A stretch of DNA of 64,000 bases from Larix kaempferi (Eukaryota; Streptophyta; Pinopsida; Pinales; Pinaceae). The notes below the pieces were generated by a model, which saw only the letters and a program-made list of their open reading frames with translations, ran no database searches and had not been told where the DNA came from. The DNA lies in NCBI GenBank assembly GCA_027924585.1, contig BSBM01000762.1, positions 9,148,501 to 9,212,500 on the forward strand, in the 5' to 3' direction. The translations under genes and the position numbers were made by a program. Below, one piece after another: positions 1-13,073 of this stretch. Within the stretch, counting starts at the first letter, position 1. The number at the start of each line of letters is the position of its first letter.

Positions 1-425
1 GTGAGAACTTTTTCTTTAAAAAAAAAAGACATAAGACATGTTGCATTAACGTGTAGCAGTTATTGATGACTATCCTCACTATCTATATTGTCATTTTCTC
101 AAAAAATAAAATAAAAAAATTATCTATATTGTCACTTTCGAAAAAATTAAAAAATAATTTTTTAATTATCTGTTAGTTTGATTTGTGAAATACTTTATAA
201 TTAAAATTAAATAAAGTTTGATCAACTTTAAAAGTATTCCATGATGATTGATGATATAAAATTTAATCAAATTTTAATGGATAATAATATTAATTGCGAT
301 ATATATTAGAAATGATTTTTTTTATATATATTGGATATAGGCTCTCATATATTCAACAAATTGGCATATTAAATTTCATGATAAAAGAAATCTGTGGTTA
401 TGATCTTAAATGCATCTAAAAATTA
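1..425. other. AT-rich spacer, no gene seen
   Basis: Very AT-rich sequence with many short A and T runs and no open frame of note. I see no structural RNA, repeat end or transposon terminus in it. Confidence 0.6.
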
Positions 426-679
426 AGATGAACAAATAAAGTCATATAGAAAGAAAGAAAAGGATAAGTGTGTACGTTACCATACATCAAATATATTAAT
501 GTTACACATATATTTTAAAAACATCAAATGCATTATTTAATTCAAATCTTTGAGATGAACAAATAAAGTCATATAGAAAGAAAGAAAAGGATAAGTGTGT
601 ACGTTACCATACATCAAATATATTAATGTTACACATATATTTTAAAAACATCAAATGCATTATTTAATTCAAATCTTTT
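426..679. repeat. 127-bp perfect tandem duplication
   Basis: The 127-bp unit beginning AGATGAACAAATAAAG at 426 is repeated head to tail from 553, with no difference that I can see. The unit ends in TTCAAATCTTTG. Identity in AT-rich non-coding DNA points to a recent duplication, or to an assembly artefact. Confidence 0.85.
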
Positions 680-1480
680 GAGAAAGCTTCATAAAATTCA
701 AATGCATTATTTAATTAGGTTTTTTAATCATTATGAACATGGGTTATATTTTTTTGAGCTCTTTTATGTAATATGGGATGCAGAAGTCTTTCACAATATG
801 AAGTTTCTGTTCAGTGCATCAGCGTGTCATAAAGAATAAATTTTGAAAAGAAATTATATTAAACACTCTAATTAGAGATATAGTTCGAAGGATTCTTAGA
901 ACCAACAATATTATAACAATGGCGGACGTCTTAATAACGTGGAATGAGTATTTGAGACTTTATTTCCCGAGTTCTTTTAAACTATACACGTGATCAGGAG
1001 GAGATTTACAACACAAATATGATATGATATTTCAGAGATGCAAATTGCTCTTTTCCCAGAGACAAGAATCATCTGCCTTTGTCATTGTGAACATTTAATT
1101 GTGAATAAAGCAAATGTAAATTACTTGGAACCATTAAAACTGAGCAGTGTACCTTGGCATTTTTTATTAACATTATTACAGATGTGCAATCTATTGAACT
1201 CTTGTAATTTAGTTGATATCTATGCTAGTGGACAAATGTGTTGCTTACTTGAGTATTAATTAAAGCATAGGGTCGCAATAATTTGTTCTATTTGCTCCAG
1301 GCCCTCATCTTGAGATTGATCTATCTTGGATTGAACAGAAGTCTCTTCCTCAGGCCTCTCTTTAGCAGAACTGTCATATTTTTGAAATAAAATTAATTAA
1401 TTAGGTCAAACATAGTAATTATGTAAAGAAAAATAGAGTGAAAATTGTTATTATATATATAATAGTAACTATCGTAGGCA
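680..1480. other. Spacer without a recognisable gene
   Basis: AT-rich. A 73-codon open frame at 1038-1259 matches nothing I recognise and sits in no gene-like context. No repeat structure is evident. Confidence 0.5.
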
Positions 1481-2012
1481 TAAATTCTAATAGGATATCC
1501 TTCTCAAATTCTTTAGATTTCTGTTAATCATGGATTCAGGATATGAGTCTCAGATATGTTTTATAAATACTGTTATGTTTAACCTGTATGTTATTTAAGT
1601 TTGGTAGAAGTCATTGTCGGTGTCTTTGTGATTTATGGAATAAGGCAAACCTTATGCTCAACATTACAGTAAACATGGTACAACACTGGTCATGGGAACT
1701 CTGGCAGAATTATTAGTGTGTTCATAATTGTATAGTAAACACAGTATAGTACTGGTCATGTGTACAAATAGATCATAGTATAAAATCTAGATCTTTTTTT
1801 CACAAAAAAAATCATTTTTTAGTGAAGCTTATTGCAAATGCATTGAAAAGTCATTTTTTAGTGAAGCGTATTGCAAATGCAAATGCTTGGAAAGTTGGTT
1901 CAATTTCTTTTTCCTACGGATAAATTCTAATAGGATATCCTTATCAAATTCTTTACATTTGATCATGGATTTAGGATATGAGTCCGAGATATGTTTTATA
2001 AATACTGTTTTG
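1481..2012. repeat. Diverged direct repeat of about 100 bp, plus a short tandem repeat
   Basis: About 100 bp starting near 1481 (TAAATTCTAATAGGATATCC, then ATATGTTTTATAAATACTGT) recurs at about 1918-2012 with scattered changes. Between the copies, CATTTTTTAGTGAAGC is tandemly repeated around 1816-1880. Another pair of similar segments containing ACTGGTCATG lies near 1660-1760. This is decayed repetitive DNA of unknown origin. A minus-strand open frame (1829-2221) overlaps it and is probably fortuitous. Confidence 0.6.
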
Positions 2013-2409
2013 TTATGATTGCAGAGAATGAATCTCTTTTCTCCATTAAACGTTACACAAACCCTATGGATTCTAATCTTCTTGCGTTTTTTAAAAGGCT
2101 TAGGTGAATCTCTGTGACCCGAATAGCTCGGAAGGTAAAACTGAGGATATTTCTGAGGCTGGGCATTTCCGTTTGCAAGAACTCTAATTGGAGTTAAGGT
2201 AAAATAAAAAGAGAATTGCATAGAACACTAAGTGATTAACATTCTCCATAATCGACACAAGAGAACTAAAGAGGATTTCAATGCTATTTGTAAACATGGT
2301 GATATTATAGATCTGGAAGATATAAAAAAAAGGGTTTAATAGATTTAAGTATTCTACCCAGAACGCTGTAACCAAATATAGTTCATTTTAAAAGATAACA
2401 GAGCTTGAT

Positions 2410-2860
2410 CCCAAGGACTTAGCTTGTCAAATGTTTAAATACTATATGGGATAGGACGGCTTGGTAGGAGATCTCGATCCTAAGAATTATGTTTATATCG
2501 CTAAAAGGGAATGGGACGGCTGGATCCATCCAAATTATTTGTGCGCACATCCAAATTACTTTTGCATGGATCTGTGTAAAGAGAAGACAGGGAAAAGCAC
2601 TACAGCAAACCAAATTACTTAGCACACCTGTGAAGGTCGCTGGTCTCCTGTTGCGGCTGCGTTCTCTTCTGCCCGTGGGCTCCTTCTCTTGCTTTCTCCT
2701 GCTTGTGGGCTCGGGCTCCTTCTCTTGCTTTCTCCTGCGTGCAGGCTCCTTGCTGCTGTGTTCTCCTCTTCCGCGGGCTGCTGGTTCCTCTTCTGCCTTC
2801 TTTACAACCACCATTGGAACGTTATAGATACCACAACATTCAACGTTCAAGCCACTCCAC
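2410..2860. other. GC-richer block with an internal pyrimidine repeat
   Basis: This block stands out from the AT-rich flanks. The phrase GGGCTCCTTCTCTTGC occurs twice in succession around 2677-2730, with a degraded third copy just after. Overlapping open frames on both strands (2489-2827 plus, 2419-2850 minus) reflect the biased composition, and neither has recognisable protein features. Confidence 0.4.
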
Positions 2861-3423
2861 TTCTCTGGAGCATTAGTACAAGTTTTTTCAATAACCGATT
2901 CTATGGAATGTGACAGGTAGACACAACTATTCTGAAAACCATCTGTGGATTATTAAAACCTGTATCAAAACAGGAAGTTACATAGTCTTCTTGCTGGCTG
3001 CTTCAACGTGGCCTATAATGCCTGCACTGAAACCGTAGAAGGATTAAAAAAAACCGAGCACACATCATTCTTTATCTGGTTAATTTATCAAACGGTGGAA
3101 AGGTTGTCGATTCAATTTACTTTCATTTTTTTAAATAACTATGCTGGTCGGTTGGAATTAAACATGCATCTAAGTTTTATTAAATCTGGATGCTTCATTT
3201 GGGCATAAGACGAAGCATATTTTCTGATCATTAAAATCTGGCCGACAATTATTCAAAAAATAATAAATCAACCACCCAGCCCCCACCCCAAAAGTTAAAA
3301 GAATACGCCTATCTGAGTAACAAGAATCCCAATCATAGACCAGTCAGCCAGACATTGTGCCAAGGATAAAATTATTATTTTTCTAATTACAAAGGAGTCT
3401 CACATCTGAATAACACAGATCTA

Positions 3424-3639
3424 TTATTCACTCGCTTTTCTCTTCCAGGCAGCAAATTTTTTAAAGCGCTGAGGGTTGAGGGTTTTAGTGGTCTCGAGGT
3501 CAAATCCGGCAAGGATGTGGCGAAGGGTTTCCCGGAACATTTGTTCCTCTTCCATAGCTAATATGATTCGATCATACCAAAAGGTTCGGATCTTCTGCAG
3601 ATCGGCCTCCTCGGGCACTTCGCCGATCTGTAGTTCTCT
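3424..3639 (-). pseudogene. Possible terminal exon fragment, function unknown
   Basis: On the minus strand the frame is open from 3639 to a TAA at 3424, about 71 codons. It encodes a charged, helix-like peptide rich in Glu, Arg and Lys, with aromatic residues spaced as in a real protein. It has no ATG at its left end; the TAG just before 3639 could be a splice acceptor, which would make this a last exon. Codon use looks more gene-like than the surrounding AT-rich DNA. I do not recognise the family. It could be a gene fragment or part of a decayed element. Confidence 0.25.
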
Positions 3640-4094
3640 CTACGATATTTAGATATTTCATACGAGAATCAGAAGCTGGATGGATGGCTTAGCATTATTG
3701 TTTATGGCCATTGCACATGGGAGGCGGGTCTTTTTTTTTAAAGGTGGTTTGCCGTTTGTTAGAGGGCTAGTCCTCCGGGAAATGGTCACCACCTGTTATT
3801 CTAGAGAATCAAGGTGGCATGAATTACAATCATTACAATATGGGCTCAACAAGAGCAATATGTCACTTACAAGAATTGAACCTGGATGGGGAGGGTAACA
3901 ACATTCCTCCCAACCACCCAAGCTACAACCCATGGATAGGAGGTAGCGGATGCCATCATGGTGGGAGCAGGCGGTGCCGGTTTGAGGGCGGCCATACATT
4001 GACGTTGATACACTGTAGACAGAGAACAGGTGGCCGCTCCTCATTCGCCGTCGATAGACTACGAAGGCCAAAAAGGAGCCAACCCCTTAAAATA

Positions 4095-7000
4095 AGGCTT
4101 CGGCATAAAAATACCATAAGTATATTCTTAATCAACATCAGATTCCTAATCAACATTACATTAATCAATATAATTGATCTCTCTTCAAAACAAATTCCTC
4201 TCATCAATAAACATATGATTGAATGTTTATCTCATCTTATCTTCTTAATTCAAAAATACTTTACAACATATAGGACCCCAAAAAAACATAAAACATGTAT
4301 ATATTTGACATGTTTATTTCATCTTATTTTATTAATTCCAAAATACTTTACAACTTATATCAATGATGTTTTTATATAATTTCTTTTTTAATAAATAGTA
4401 ATTTGTACATTCTCAATTGTGAGTTGTAATTTAATGTTACCAAAAATAAAAATTAAATTAAAAATTAAAAAGTTAGATGTCTATTTAAACAAAAAACAAT
4501 AAAAATGTTTAAAGATAATAAATAACATATGGGTTTAAGATGCAATTTTATTATTTTATTTTTTCTATAAAAAAATTTACACATTAAAAAATAATTTAAA
4601 ATAAATCTATATCGATCATATGTGAAAAACAAATATATATTCAAATAATCCTTAAAAATAAATATTAAAAATAGATATTAAGTGACTTACAATTTCATGA
4701 CTTTCAATAAATATGTTTATTTAGAAAATGTATATTGTAAGTAAAAGTGAAATGAAAACCCAATACATTTTCAAACATGCAATTATTGGATAGAAAATAT
4801 ATAATGTAAAGAAAGAGTGAAATCCAAACGCTAGAAAATATAATTCAACCTTATGGAAGAATTGATGTTAAGGATAAATGTTTTTGAGTAATTTACACTT
4901 TCATCATTGTTTAAATTAATATGCTAGATTAAGGTATGAGATGAGACAGTAAGCATATAAATTTGGTAACAAATTTATACAGGGTAAGGTTGAAAACAAG
5001 GAAATAAAGAAAATGTATAATGGAAATAACTACTTCATTTGTTAAAGGAAACAAATTAAATGGAAAAAACAAGAAGATTGTTAAAAGAAATGATATGGAT
5101 ATAAATGATGACACAAGGAGGAGATTTGCATAAAAAGATTGATGTTAAGAATAAATGTTAGGTAACTTACACTTTCATCATTGCTTAAAGTAATGTGTGA
5201 GATGAAATTGTAGAGATATAAATTTGATAACAAATTTATGTCTAGAATAAAAGGTTGAAAATATGAAAACAAAAAAATTACATAATTTAAAGGACTAGTT
5301 TGATAGCTAAAAGAAACATATTAAATGAAAAAAAAAGTGTTACATAGAGAAATGAAGAAAGAAGGTTGAGAAAAAGATTAGAATAAGACTAAATATGCAT
5401 ATTCCTATTATGATTTAGAATTAAATAGAGAATACAAGAGCGATATTGATTAATGGTATCTAAAGACCAAAAGGATGATCATGAAAACAATCAAGATAAT
5501 GTGAATCCTCAAGTGAAATTCATGTACATAATCTTGATGCATATGAGTTATATTACTGTTGAAACCAATGTAGCTACTTGATGTCTATACATTACATTAC
5601 TGTTGAAATCACTACAAATGCACGGAAATATTGGATCTATAATGTGCTAACAAGGATATAATTCCTCGAGGTACAAACTTTTCCTCAAGCTTTGCACTGT
5701 AAAAGACATTCACCTCAAGTTACTTCATACTTCATGATTCTTGATCGATCGAGATTTAAGATGGATCCAGTAAACTAATCAAATTCAACCTTGTAAATTG
5801 GTCATGTTCCTCACAAGTATATGAATCATAAAGTTCATTCTTTATCAATATATATGTTGAATGTTACAACATTGATTGTAACCAAAAGAAGCAAGCTTCC
5901 TAGGAAGAGGATCCATTTCAAGGGAATCTTTAATAGTTGATAAATTAGGTAAGACTTTGTGGTACCTACACTATACCAAAATAAATATTAGATAGAGTTA
6001 TATATCTATCTTTTACTAGTTGCAATTTTTTGGTCCATGCTTTTTGTATTCTTTGCTTTTCTCTTTGTTTCAATTTCATATGTTGTGACTAATTTTCTCT
6101 TTGGAAGCTATGACATTCATGATCTTGTTTTACTCGATATTTTATTTGTTCATTTGTTCTATTCTCTCTATCTATCCTAAAAATTTCTAACACCACCCTT
6201 CTTTGTTCTTCAATTTCAGCATTATAAAAAAACAATATTATGTTTTGTTAAATAATTACTCTAAACATGTATGCATCATAACACAAATGAAAGCATTGAA
6301 TTCAATACCTTAAGGTTCATTTCATAAATCAATGCATTCAAAGAAATAACTTAATAATTATATTTTGAAATGAAGGATCATAAGGGAAACATTATAATTT
6401 CACACTTAAATAAGGAACTTAGAGAAGAATGTTAAGAACATGATAACTAAATGAATGTACCAGAAGATAAATCCTATTAATTAATTTTGATCCTAAAATC
6501 AATGCAATTTAGGAATTAACATGATAACTCTCTATTATATCAATTGACATAAAGAAGGAATTTAAGAGTTTAATGTTTGAATTAATTCACTATAAAAATA
6601 TTAATTTCACCCTGAAATCAAGCTACACATAAATGTTCTTGTATTTTTTCATGCACAACCTTTATATTTCCATCCTCTTATTTGTTGATGTATTCCACTC
6701 ATAAATTGTCTTAATATGGGTCTTTCACTATCCTTCTTTATTCTTCAATTTCATAATCGTGCACTATCACTATTTGTTCTTCAATTTTGTTTCATATGCA
6801 TACTTAACATATAAGAACATTAATTTCAATGCACTATAACAAAGAACCCCGATTAATTTCTTACATAAAACCATTACATTCAAAAAAACAAAAAACTTAA
6901 TAACTATATTTTGAAATCAATGGAGCATAAGAAAAAGATAATAACTCTAAACTTAAATCATTCCACATAAAGAAAGAAATTAAGAACTCTATACTTAAAT

Positions 7001-7766
7001 TCAAGGTTCATAATATTTCTTATTATACCATCAATGCAATCTATCAATAAACATACAATTTTAAAAATTATGTTTAGATTAATCCATTAAGAAGGATCCC
7101 ATTAATTTGATGTTGAAATCAATATACAAATATATGTTAAGAATCAATATATATTGTTAGTACTGATATTTTCATAAGCCTCCAAAGTAAGACTTTCAAG
7201 TCTTAAAGTCGAGTTAAGTTGAGGAAATTTAGCTATCAGGAGCTAAGGGGAAATAATTCTCAAGTGAGCAGGGGTTGCATGTGATCGGCGGCGGGTGACT
7301 AGAGCCCTAAATGAAGGGAACTAAGCATTGGGAGTGCAGCCATTGGATCCGATCAGATCTAATAGTTGAGAGACATCGTGTGTTGATAAAGCACTAGACA
7401 ATTAGCATTAAACGGAATTGAGCTAAAAAAGAGTGACATGTTAGATCAAGGACATAGAATGAAAGCGCGTCGATAAGTTGCTGCCCTTTAAAGAGGGGAT
7501 TGAAGGCGGTTTTTCCACAAAACCAATGAGGACATGTGCTCCTTATTGATTGACCGCGCCTCTGAAAACATTATTTTCAAAACTGTCATGCTCCCGAGCA
7601 TAATCACTCTTGGAAACAAGACTGGTTTCCACCCACTTGACATTGCAATAAAGTGAAAGTATGTCATCCACATAAATCCTAGAACTGGTCGCCATGTGTT
7701 CAAGGAGGTCCCATCGCCACATCATCCTATTAATTAATTTGTCAAATCAAATGCTGTCATTTGTAT
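4095..7766. repeat. Direct repeat copy A (3.7 kb, uninterrupted)
   Basis: This segment is collinear with copy B at 10850-27460 once the two insertions in B are removed (about 3.67 and 3.68 kb). Similarity starts near CATAAGTATAT and ends near CATTTGTATT. It is mostly non-coding and AT-rich, with a less AT-rich final 550 bp. Copy A holds the unoccupied versions of the TRIM site (about 5262) and of the DNA-transposon site (GATGTCTATACATTAC at 5580-5595). I found no LTR-like TG/CA ends or primer site, so its nature (segmental duplication or old dispersed repeat) is open. Confidence 0.85.
4858..5310. repeat. Internal tandem duplication of about 280 bp inside copy A
   Basis: The stretch from GATTGATGTTAAG.ATAAATG through the TTACACTTTCATCATTG motif to ATAACAAATTTAT appears twice, beginning near 4858 and 5138, with moderate divergence. 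Copy B has the same duplication (about 11540 and 11815), so it predates the A/B duplication. Confidence 0.7.
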
Positions 7767-10386
7767 TCATTTTATTTTCTTAAAAAAAAATAACATATCA
7801 ACCTTAAAAGAATCCCATTTTTTTGGGAGTTATACTTAATTTCCATAAATAATAGTTATATATTCTAGAAGGCAATCTAATTGTCTATGTTTCATCTTTT
7901 TATGCCATATTCCAAAAAGTTGTATAAGTAATTCTAATATTGTTTTTACAACTAAGACATCATAAATGACTAATATTAACTTACACCAACCCATAAATAT
8001 ACAATTGCATTGTAATTTTATAATAGTCACCATACACACCAATGCTTTTACAATAAAATTATACCCTTACAACAAAGTGTCTTTTCCATTCACCTGTGCC
8101 TTTTATTTTATTTGTTAGGCATTGGTGCTTTCAATATAACATCACCGTGGTGGGATAATATATTATATCCACACCATAATTTAAAAAATGTTCAAACAAC
8201 GTCAGCATTTGTTTTTAACTTTGTACACATCGGTGCTAAAAATACTCCACTAAAGCTAAAAATACTCCACTAAAGCATGAGATCACTCAGATTTTTTTTC
8301 TACTTGTAATAAATTTACACAAAAACCTTTTCCAAACTATCTCATAACATTGTTTGAGGTTGTACCTTTTATTTATGTTTATATATTTTTTAATTTCATT
8401 ATTATTTTTTAATTTCATTATTAATGAGAAAATAAAATAATTATATAATTTTAATTTTAATTATTGAGTTTGGATATTATTTTTGAATTAATATGTTATA
8501 TCATCATATTTGGAATTTATTCATTGGCATATTTAATCATTTATATATTTAATGAGTGATATAACATTTGAGAATGACTTTGGATAGTGTAATAGAATAA
8601 GAAACTAATCTTATTGTCAATATGTCATAATTAAGTTTAAATTGGTAACAGATTGAATTCCAATTGGGATACTATGTCTAATTTTCACATGCAATTATTT
8701 CAAAACATACAACAACTTGCATTAACATCTAATTATATTCATAGTTAGTCCTAGTTGTCAATGCTTGAGTTACTAGCATTACTCATGTTATTTAAATGAA
8801 TGATTTGTTTATTTCCTTGATTGTGTTCCTCATCTTTATCTTCCATTTACAAACATAAAAATAAAGTGTAATGAGCGTATCTACATTGGTGGGCATAATG
8901 CAAGACTAGATAAGATACATGATTATGTAAACTGAAAAGTGTACCATAGCAAGAATTGTGTCATGAACAACAGACATTGTTTCAAAACCAAATCTCATGT
9001 TGTCTCTCAACAACTCTTCTATTGAATCCACTCCATGCTTTGTTTCCTCCAAGTTTTATACCCATCACAAATCATAAATTTAATATAAATGTTTTTTTGT
9101 TGTTCCATTAATTATAAAATGAATGAAGTAAAACAACATAGATAGTTACAAATTCCATAATTAGTTTTTGACATGCCAATATTCATTCACAACTCATACT
9201 TATCCAAATGTTTTGATGGCCCTTATTTGTATGTCAGCTCTTTTTTTAATACATCTAAAGATGGTTAGTATAAAAAAAATTAAATATAAAAATCACAACC
9301 AATATGAAATCTTAATTTGTTATAAGGAAACCTCAATTACTCACAAACTTTGCTATCAACCATTTTTTCCTTATTGCCCTATCTTATGTGATGAATGGAT
9401 TCTATTTTGTTTTTTTCTATAATAAAATAATTAAAAATTAAAAATTGATATTAAATTAATTAATTTTATGTACATAATAGAAAAAATCAATGATTACATA
9501 CATTTGATGCACATTGTTATTGTACTTTGAGATTTTTATATATATTCTTTTTAACTTTTTCAAAATTTAAAATTACAAAATAACCTTTGCTCGTATATCA
9601 CTTACTAATATGTCACCTCAAATCAAGAACCAACCATGTAGATCCATACATGAGGATCCCCATATAAAAATCATTTGTACCAGGAAGATACATTGTTAAA
9701 TTAATATTAAAATATTAATAAAATTAATATTATAATTATTTTTAAAAGAAATTGACATGATTAAGCAATGGTATAAGATAGCTAATACAATGCCAAGGTT
9801 TCTCTAATTACATTCAATATTTACATATTTTAAACTTAAATGATGAAATGGTCATTACTGGTCATTAATGGTCGTACATGTACAAAGGCCAAATGGTCAT
9901 TACTGTATTAATATATGTATATTAATATACATATATTTTGTATAGTTTTTAACAGTTATTCATCCTAATCCGGGATTGTAAACATTCACTATATTAATTA
10001 TACAGTTTTTATAAATCACAATCTTGTCTGAATTTTAAAGTTTCGGGACTTTTTAAATATGGTAATCATGGTTGAAGTCTCTACCAGAAACATTACGTTT
10101 TTAAACTTTACCATAGTGAGATTCCAGATAATAATGACATGAAAAAATTCTGAAATTTGTCTACGGTTTACTATTTGATCCGCCTTATTCGAATGTCATC
10201 AAATATTTCCTTAGAATGCAATTAGAATCTAGGTTATCATTGCTCGCAACACTCAGGATTGCACCATCCGTATTATTTTTCCACTCATTTCCGCGATCAA
10301 ATTTGTCATTGATACCTTGATGTCTTGTTCATCACATTATAGTACACTATAATTCCATTTGTTTTATTCATCGTTTTCTCTAATAT
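7767..10386. other. AT-rich spacer between repeat copies A and B
   Basis: No gene or element terminus is recognised. Small features: CTAAAAATACTCCACTAAAG is duplicated at about 8234-8275, and an AT-rich 84-codon open frame lies at 9168-9422 with no family resemblance. Confidence 0.5.
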
Positions 10387-10530
10387 CCTGCGCAGGAATT
10401 TTCTCTCGAGGTAAAGATAAAATACAACCAATGATCGCAGCTTAATAATTATATTCGCAGGCCACAGCTTAATAATTATATCCGCAGCTTAATAATTATA
10501 TCCTGCACAGGAATCTTCTCTCCAGGTACG
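10387..10530. repeat. Short repeats: two palindromes around a tandem array
   Basis: TCCTGCGCAGGA at about 10387 and TCCTGCACAGGA at about 10501 are each near-perfect palindromes, and both are followed by related sequence ending in AGGTA. Between them CAGCTTAATAATTATAT is repeated about three times. Function unknown. Confidence 0.6.
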
Positions 10531-10849
10531 AGATATGACGCCATAATTCCCTTAATTTGTAATATCTGAAACACCCAGTTAATTATATTCGCATGTCACA
10601 ATTAGGGCTACTGTTCTCATACATAGTAAATTCATACACGGCTTGTGCACGCCATTCACGCCTTGATTGCAACGCTGTACCAAATTTACTATACAATCAT
10701 ATTGAGTGTAAATTTTTATGACGACTCATTACTTGATTATGCAAGAAAAAACGATTGCGCCACCCACTTATTCTAAATTTACGCGGTATAACTGTTGTTT
10801 GCATAAAGAGAGATTTGAATTAAGAGATTCGATCCTTGTAAGGAGCTAT
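10531..10849. other. Spacer, nothing recognised
   Basis: Non-coding sequence leading to the start of repeat copy B. No repeat, RNA gene or open frame stands out. Confidence 0.5.
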
Positions 10850-11952
10850 ACAGTTTAAAAAATATCATAAGTATATCTTTAATCAACAAAATCTCAAATT
10901 AATCAATATAATTGATCTCTTAGTGAATAACTATAAAATTCCTCTCATCAATAAACATATAATTGAATGTTTATCTCATCTTATCTTATTAATTCCAAAG
11001 TACTTTACAACTTATGTGACAAAATACACATAAAACATATATGTATTTGACATGTTTATTTCATTTTATCTTATTAATTCCAAAATACTTTACAACCAAA
11101 ATCAATGATGTTTTTATAAAAAAAAATTTAAATATTACCATGAGTTGTAATTTAATGTTACCAAAAATAAAAAAAGTAATTTAAAAAGTTAGATTTTTAT
11201 TTAAACAAAAAGTAATAAATATAATTAAAGATGATGAATAACATATAAGTTCACTGTGCAAATTTTTTATTTTGTTTTTTTCTAAAAAAATAATTTACAT
11301 ATTAAAAAATTAGATTTAGAATAGATATATGAAAAACAAATATATATTCAAATACTCCCTAAAAATAAATATTAAGTAACTTACAATTTCATGACTTTGA
11401 ATAAAGATGTCTACTTAGAAAATGTATACTGTAAGTAAAAGTTAAATGCAAACCCAAATATATAATGGATAGAAAATATATAATGTAAAGAAAGAGTGAA
11501 ATCCAAACCCTAGAAAATATAATTCAACCTTATGGAAGAATTGATGTTAAGGATAAATCTTTGGAGTAATTTACACTTCCGTCATTGTGTAAAGTAATAT
11601 GCTAGATTAAGGTGTGAGCTGAGATAGTAGGTATATAGATTTGGTAACAAATTTAAACAGGGTAAGGTTGAAAATAAGAAAATTAAGAAAATCCATAATC
11701 TAAAGAATGGTTAAAAGAAACAAATCAAATGAAAAAAAAACAAAAAGATTGCTAAAAGAAATGATATGGATATAAATGATGAAATAAACATGAGGAGAAG
11801 ATTTGCATAAGAAGATTGATGTTAGGAATAAATGTTGGGTAACTTACACTTCCTTCATTGCTTAAAGTAATATGCTAGATTAATGTGTGAGATGAGATTG
11901 TAGACATATAAATTTGATAACAAATTTATGTAGAGTAAGGTTGAAAATAAGG
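10850..11952. repeat. Direct repeat copy B, left part
   Basis: Collinear with copy A from about 4095 to 5265, including the internal tandem duplication. It is interrupted at 11953 by the TRIM-like element. The last five bases, TAAGG (11948-11952), are the left target-site duplication of that element. Confidence 0.85.
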
Positions 11953-12040
11953 TGTAAGGTGCCACCTAGGGTATATAACCAATTAACTCATGAAGATATA
12001 AGAGATAGGCGTCAAAGCACGTGTTCTTCTTATTAATTAA

Positions 12041-12075
<35 letters not shown>

Positions 12076-12220
12076 CTAATGAGAAGTGACCCTTTGATTT
12101 CGAATTCCAAGTGGTCTCGTCGACTCCCGGGTGACTCTTGGTTTACCCTTAATGACCATTAATATTCTTTTCATATGAATGTTGCAAAACAATCCTAACA
12201 CCAAGGATTAGGCTCCAACA
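11953..12220 (-). repeat. TRIM 3' LTR
   Basis: 268 bp, with CTCCAACA at the inner end and TGTAAGG at the outer end in plus orientation. It is longer than the partner LTR largely because of a TG/TA microsatellite at about 12043-12075. Several substitutions separate the two LTRs, so the insertion is not very recent. Confidence 0.85.
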
Positions 12221-12237
12221 AATCCCCCCTTAATCCG
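12221..12237 (-). promoter_or_regulatory. TRIM polypurine tract
   Basis: On the minus strand TTAAGGGGGGATT immediately precedes the 3' LTR, which is the expected position of the plus-strand primer of an LTR retrotransposon. Confidence 0.75.
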
Positions 12238-13060
12238 AAGGGTGTATATGAGTCCAAGAAAAAAAAGAGATTTGAATAAGTGGAAGTGGACAGCTATCAC
12301 TGGCTGAACATTTCCATATCCAACATCCTTTACTATGAAGGTTATCTAGAAGCTTGCACATGCTTATGCTAAATACAATGGCTCTCTGAAGGGATGGTTT
12401 TTAGGCTGACCATCAATCGATATGGGATAGCAGAAGGATGATATCTTCTACTATGTGTGTGGTTTAATGATGACTGCAAACTCTAGAACTTGGAAATAAC
12501 AATTGCTCAGAGGTTCTCTGGAATGATGGTTTTAGGATGACCACAAAACAACTGGAAAGATGAAAACAAGAAGTGAACAACAAAAACTAGCTGAACATTT
12601 CCATCTTGACAACCTTTTGCCAAGTTAGCTAGAAGCTCGCACATGATTATGCTAATATAAGATGCTCTTGATATCGATGGTTTTAGGATGACCACTAACT
12701 CTAGAGCTTAGTTGAACACAGCTCTTCACAGACTCGCTTGTTACTGATGGTCTTCATTCCCCCTGTCAGAAAAAATGTGAGGAGATGAGAGTCGCATGGT
12801 GTCACAACTAAACATAAAACGCATGAATACTCTATGTGATATATATCTCTTGTCTTCAGAATACATGCATATCAAAATCAGGTGGCTTCTCTGAATCCGG
12901 TGGCTGTCCAAACTCACTATGGATCAGGATCTCTTGATATCAATAACTTGAGGAAGGTTGTAAGTGTTTATTGTCAGAAGGACAAGGCTTCCAAACTTGA
13001 AGCCTGAAATCATGTCCCCCCCTATTAGGTACAAAGTAAGAAGCATTACAATAATCTGCT

Positions 13061-13072
13061 GCTCTGATACCA
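13061..13072 (-). promoter_or_regulatory. TRIM primer binding site (initiator tRNA-Met)
   Basis: The minus strand reads TGGTATCAGAGC one base inside the 5' LTR. This is the standard plant retroelement primer site complementary to the 3' end of initiator tRNA-Met. It fixes the element's orientation. Confidence 0.9.
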
Positions 13073-13073
13073 C

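Noticed and set aside
7543-7725. 60-codon minus-strand frame open in both copies of the 3.7-kb repeat (also 27238-27420)
   Set aside because: The two copies are similar DNA anyway, with non-conservative changes and no family resemblance. Shared openness is expected from recent common origin.
4095-10849. Copies A and B as LTRs of one long element
   Set aside because: No TG/CA ends, primer site or polypurine tract at the boundaries, and the spacer between them has no retroelement genes.
12047-12075. TA microsatellite as a target-site or origin feature
   Set aside because: It lies inside one LTR only and simply explains the LTR length difference.
13061-13072. tRNA-like sequence GCTCTGATACCA
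   Set aside because: It is only the primer-site complement of initiator tRNA-Met. No cloverleaf surrounds it.
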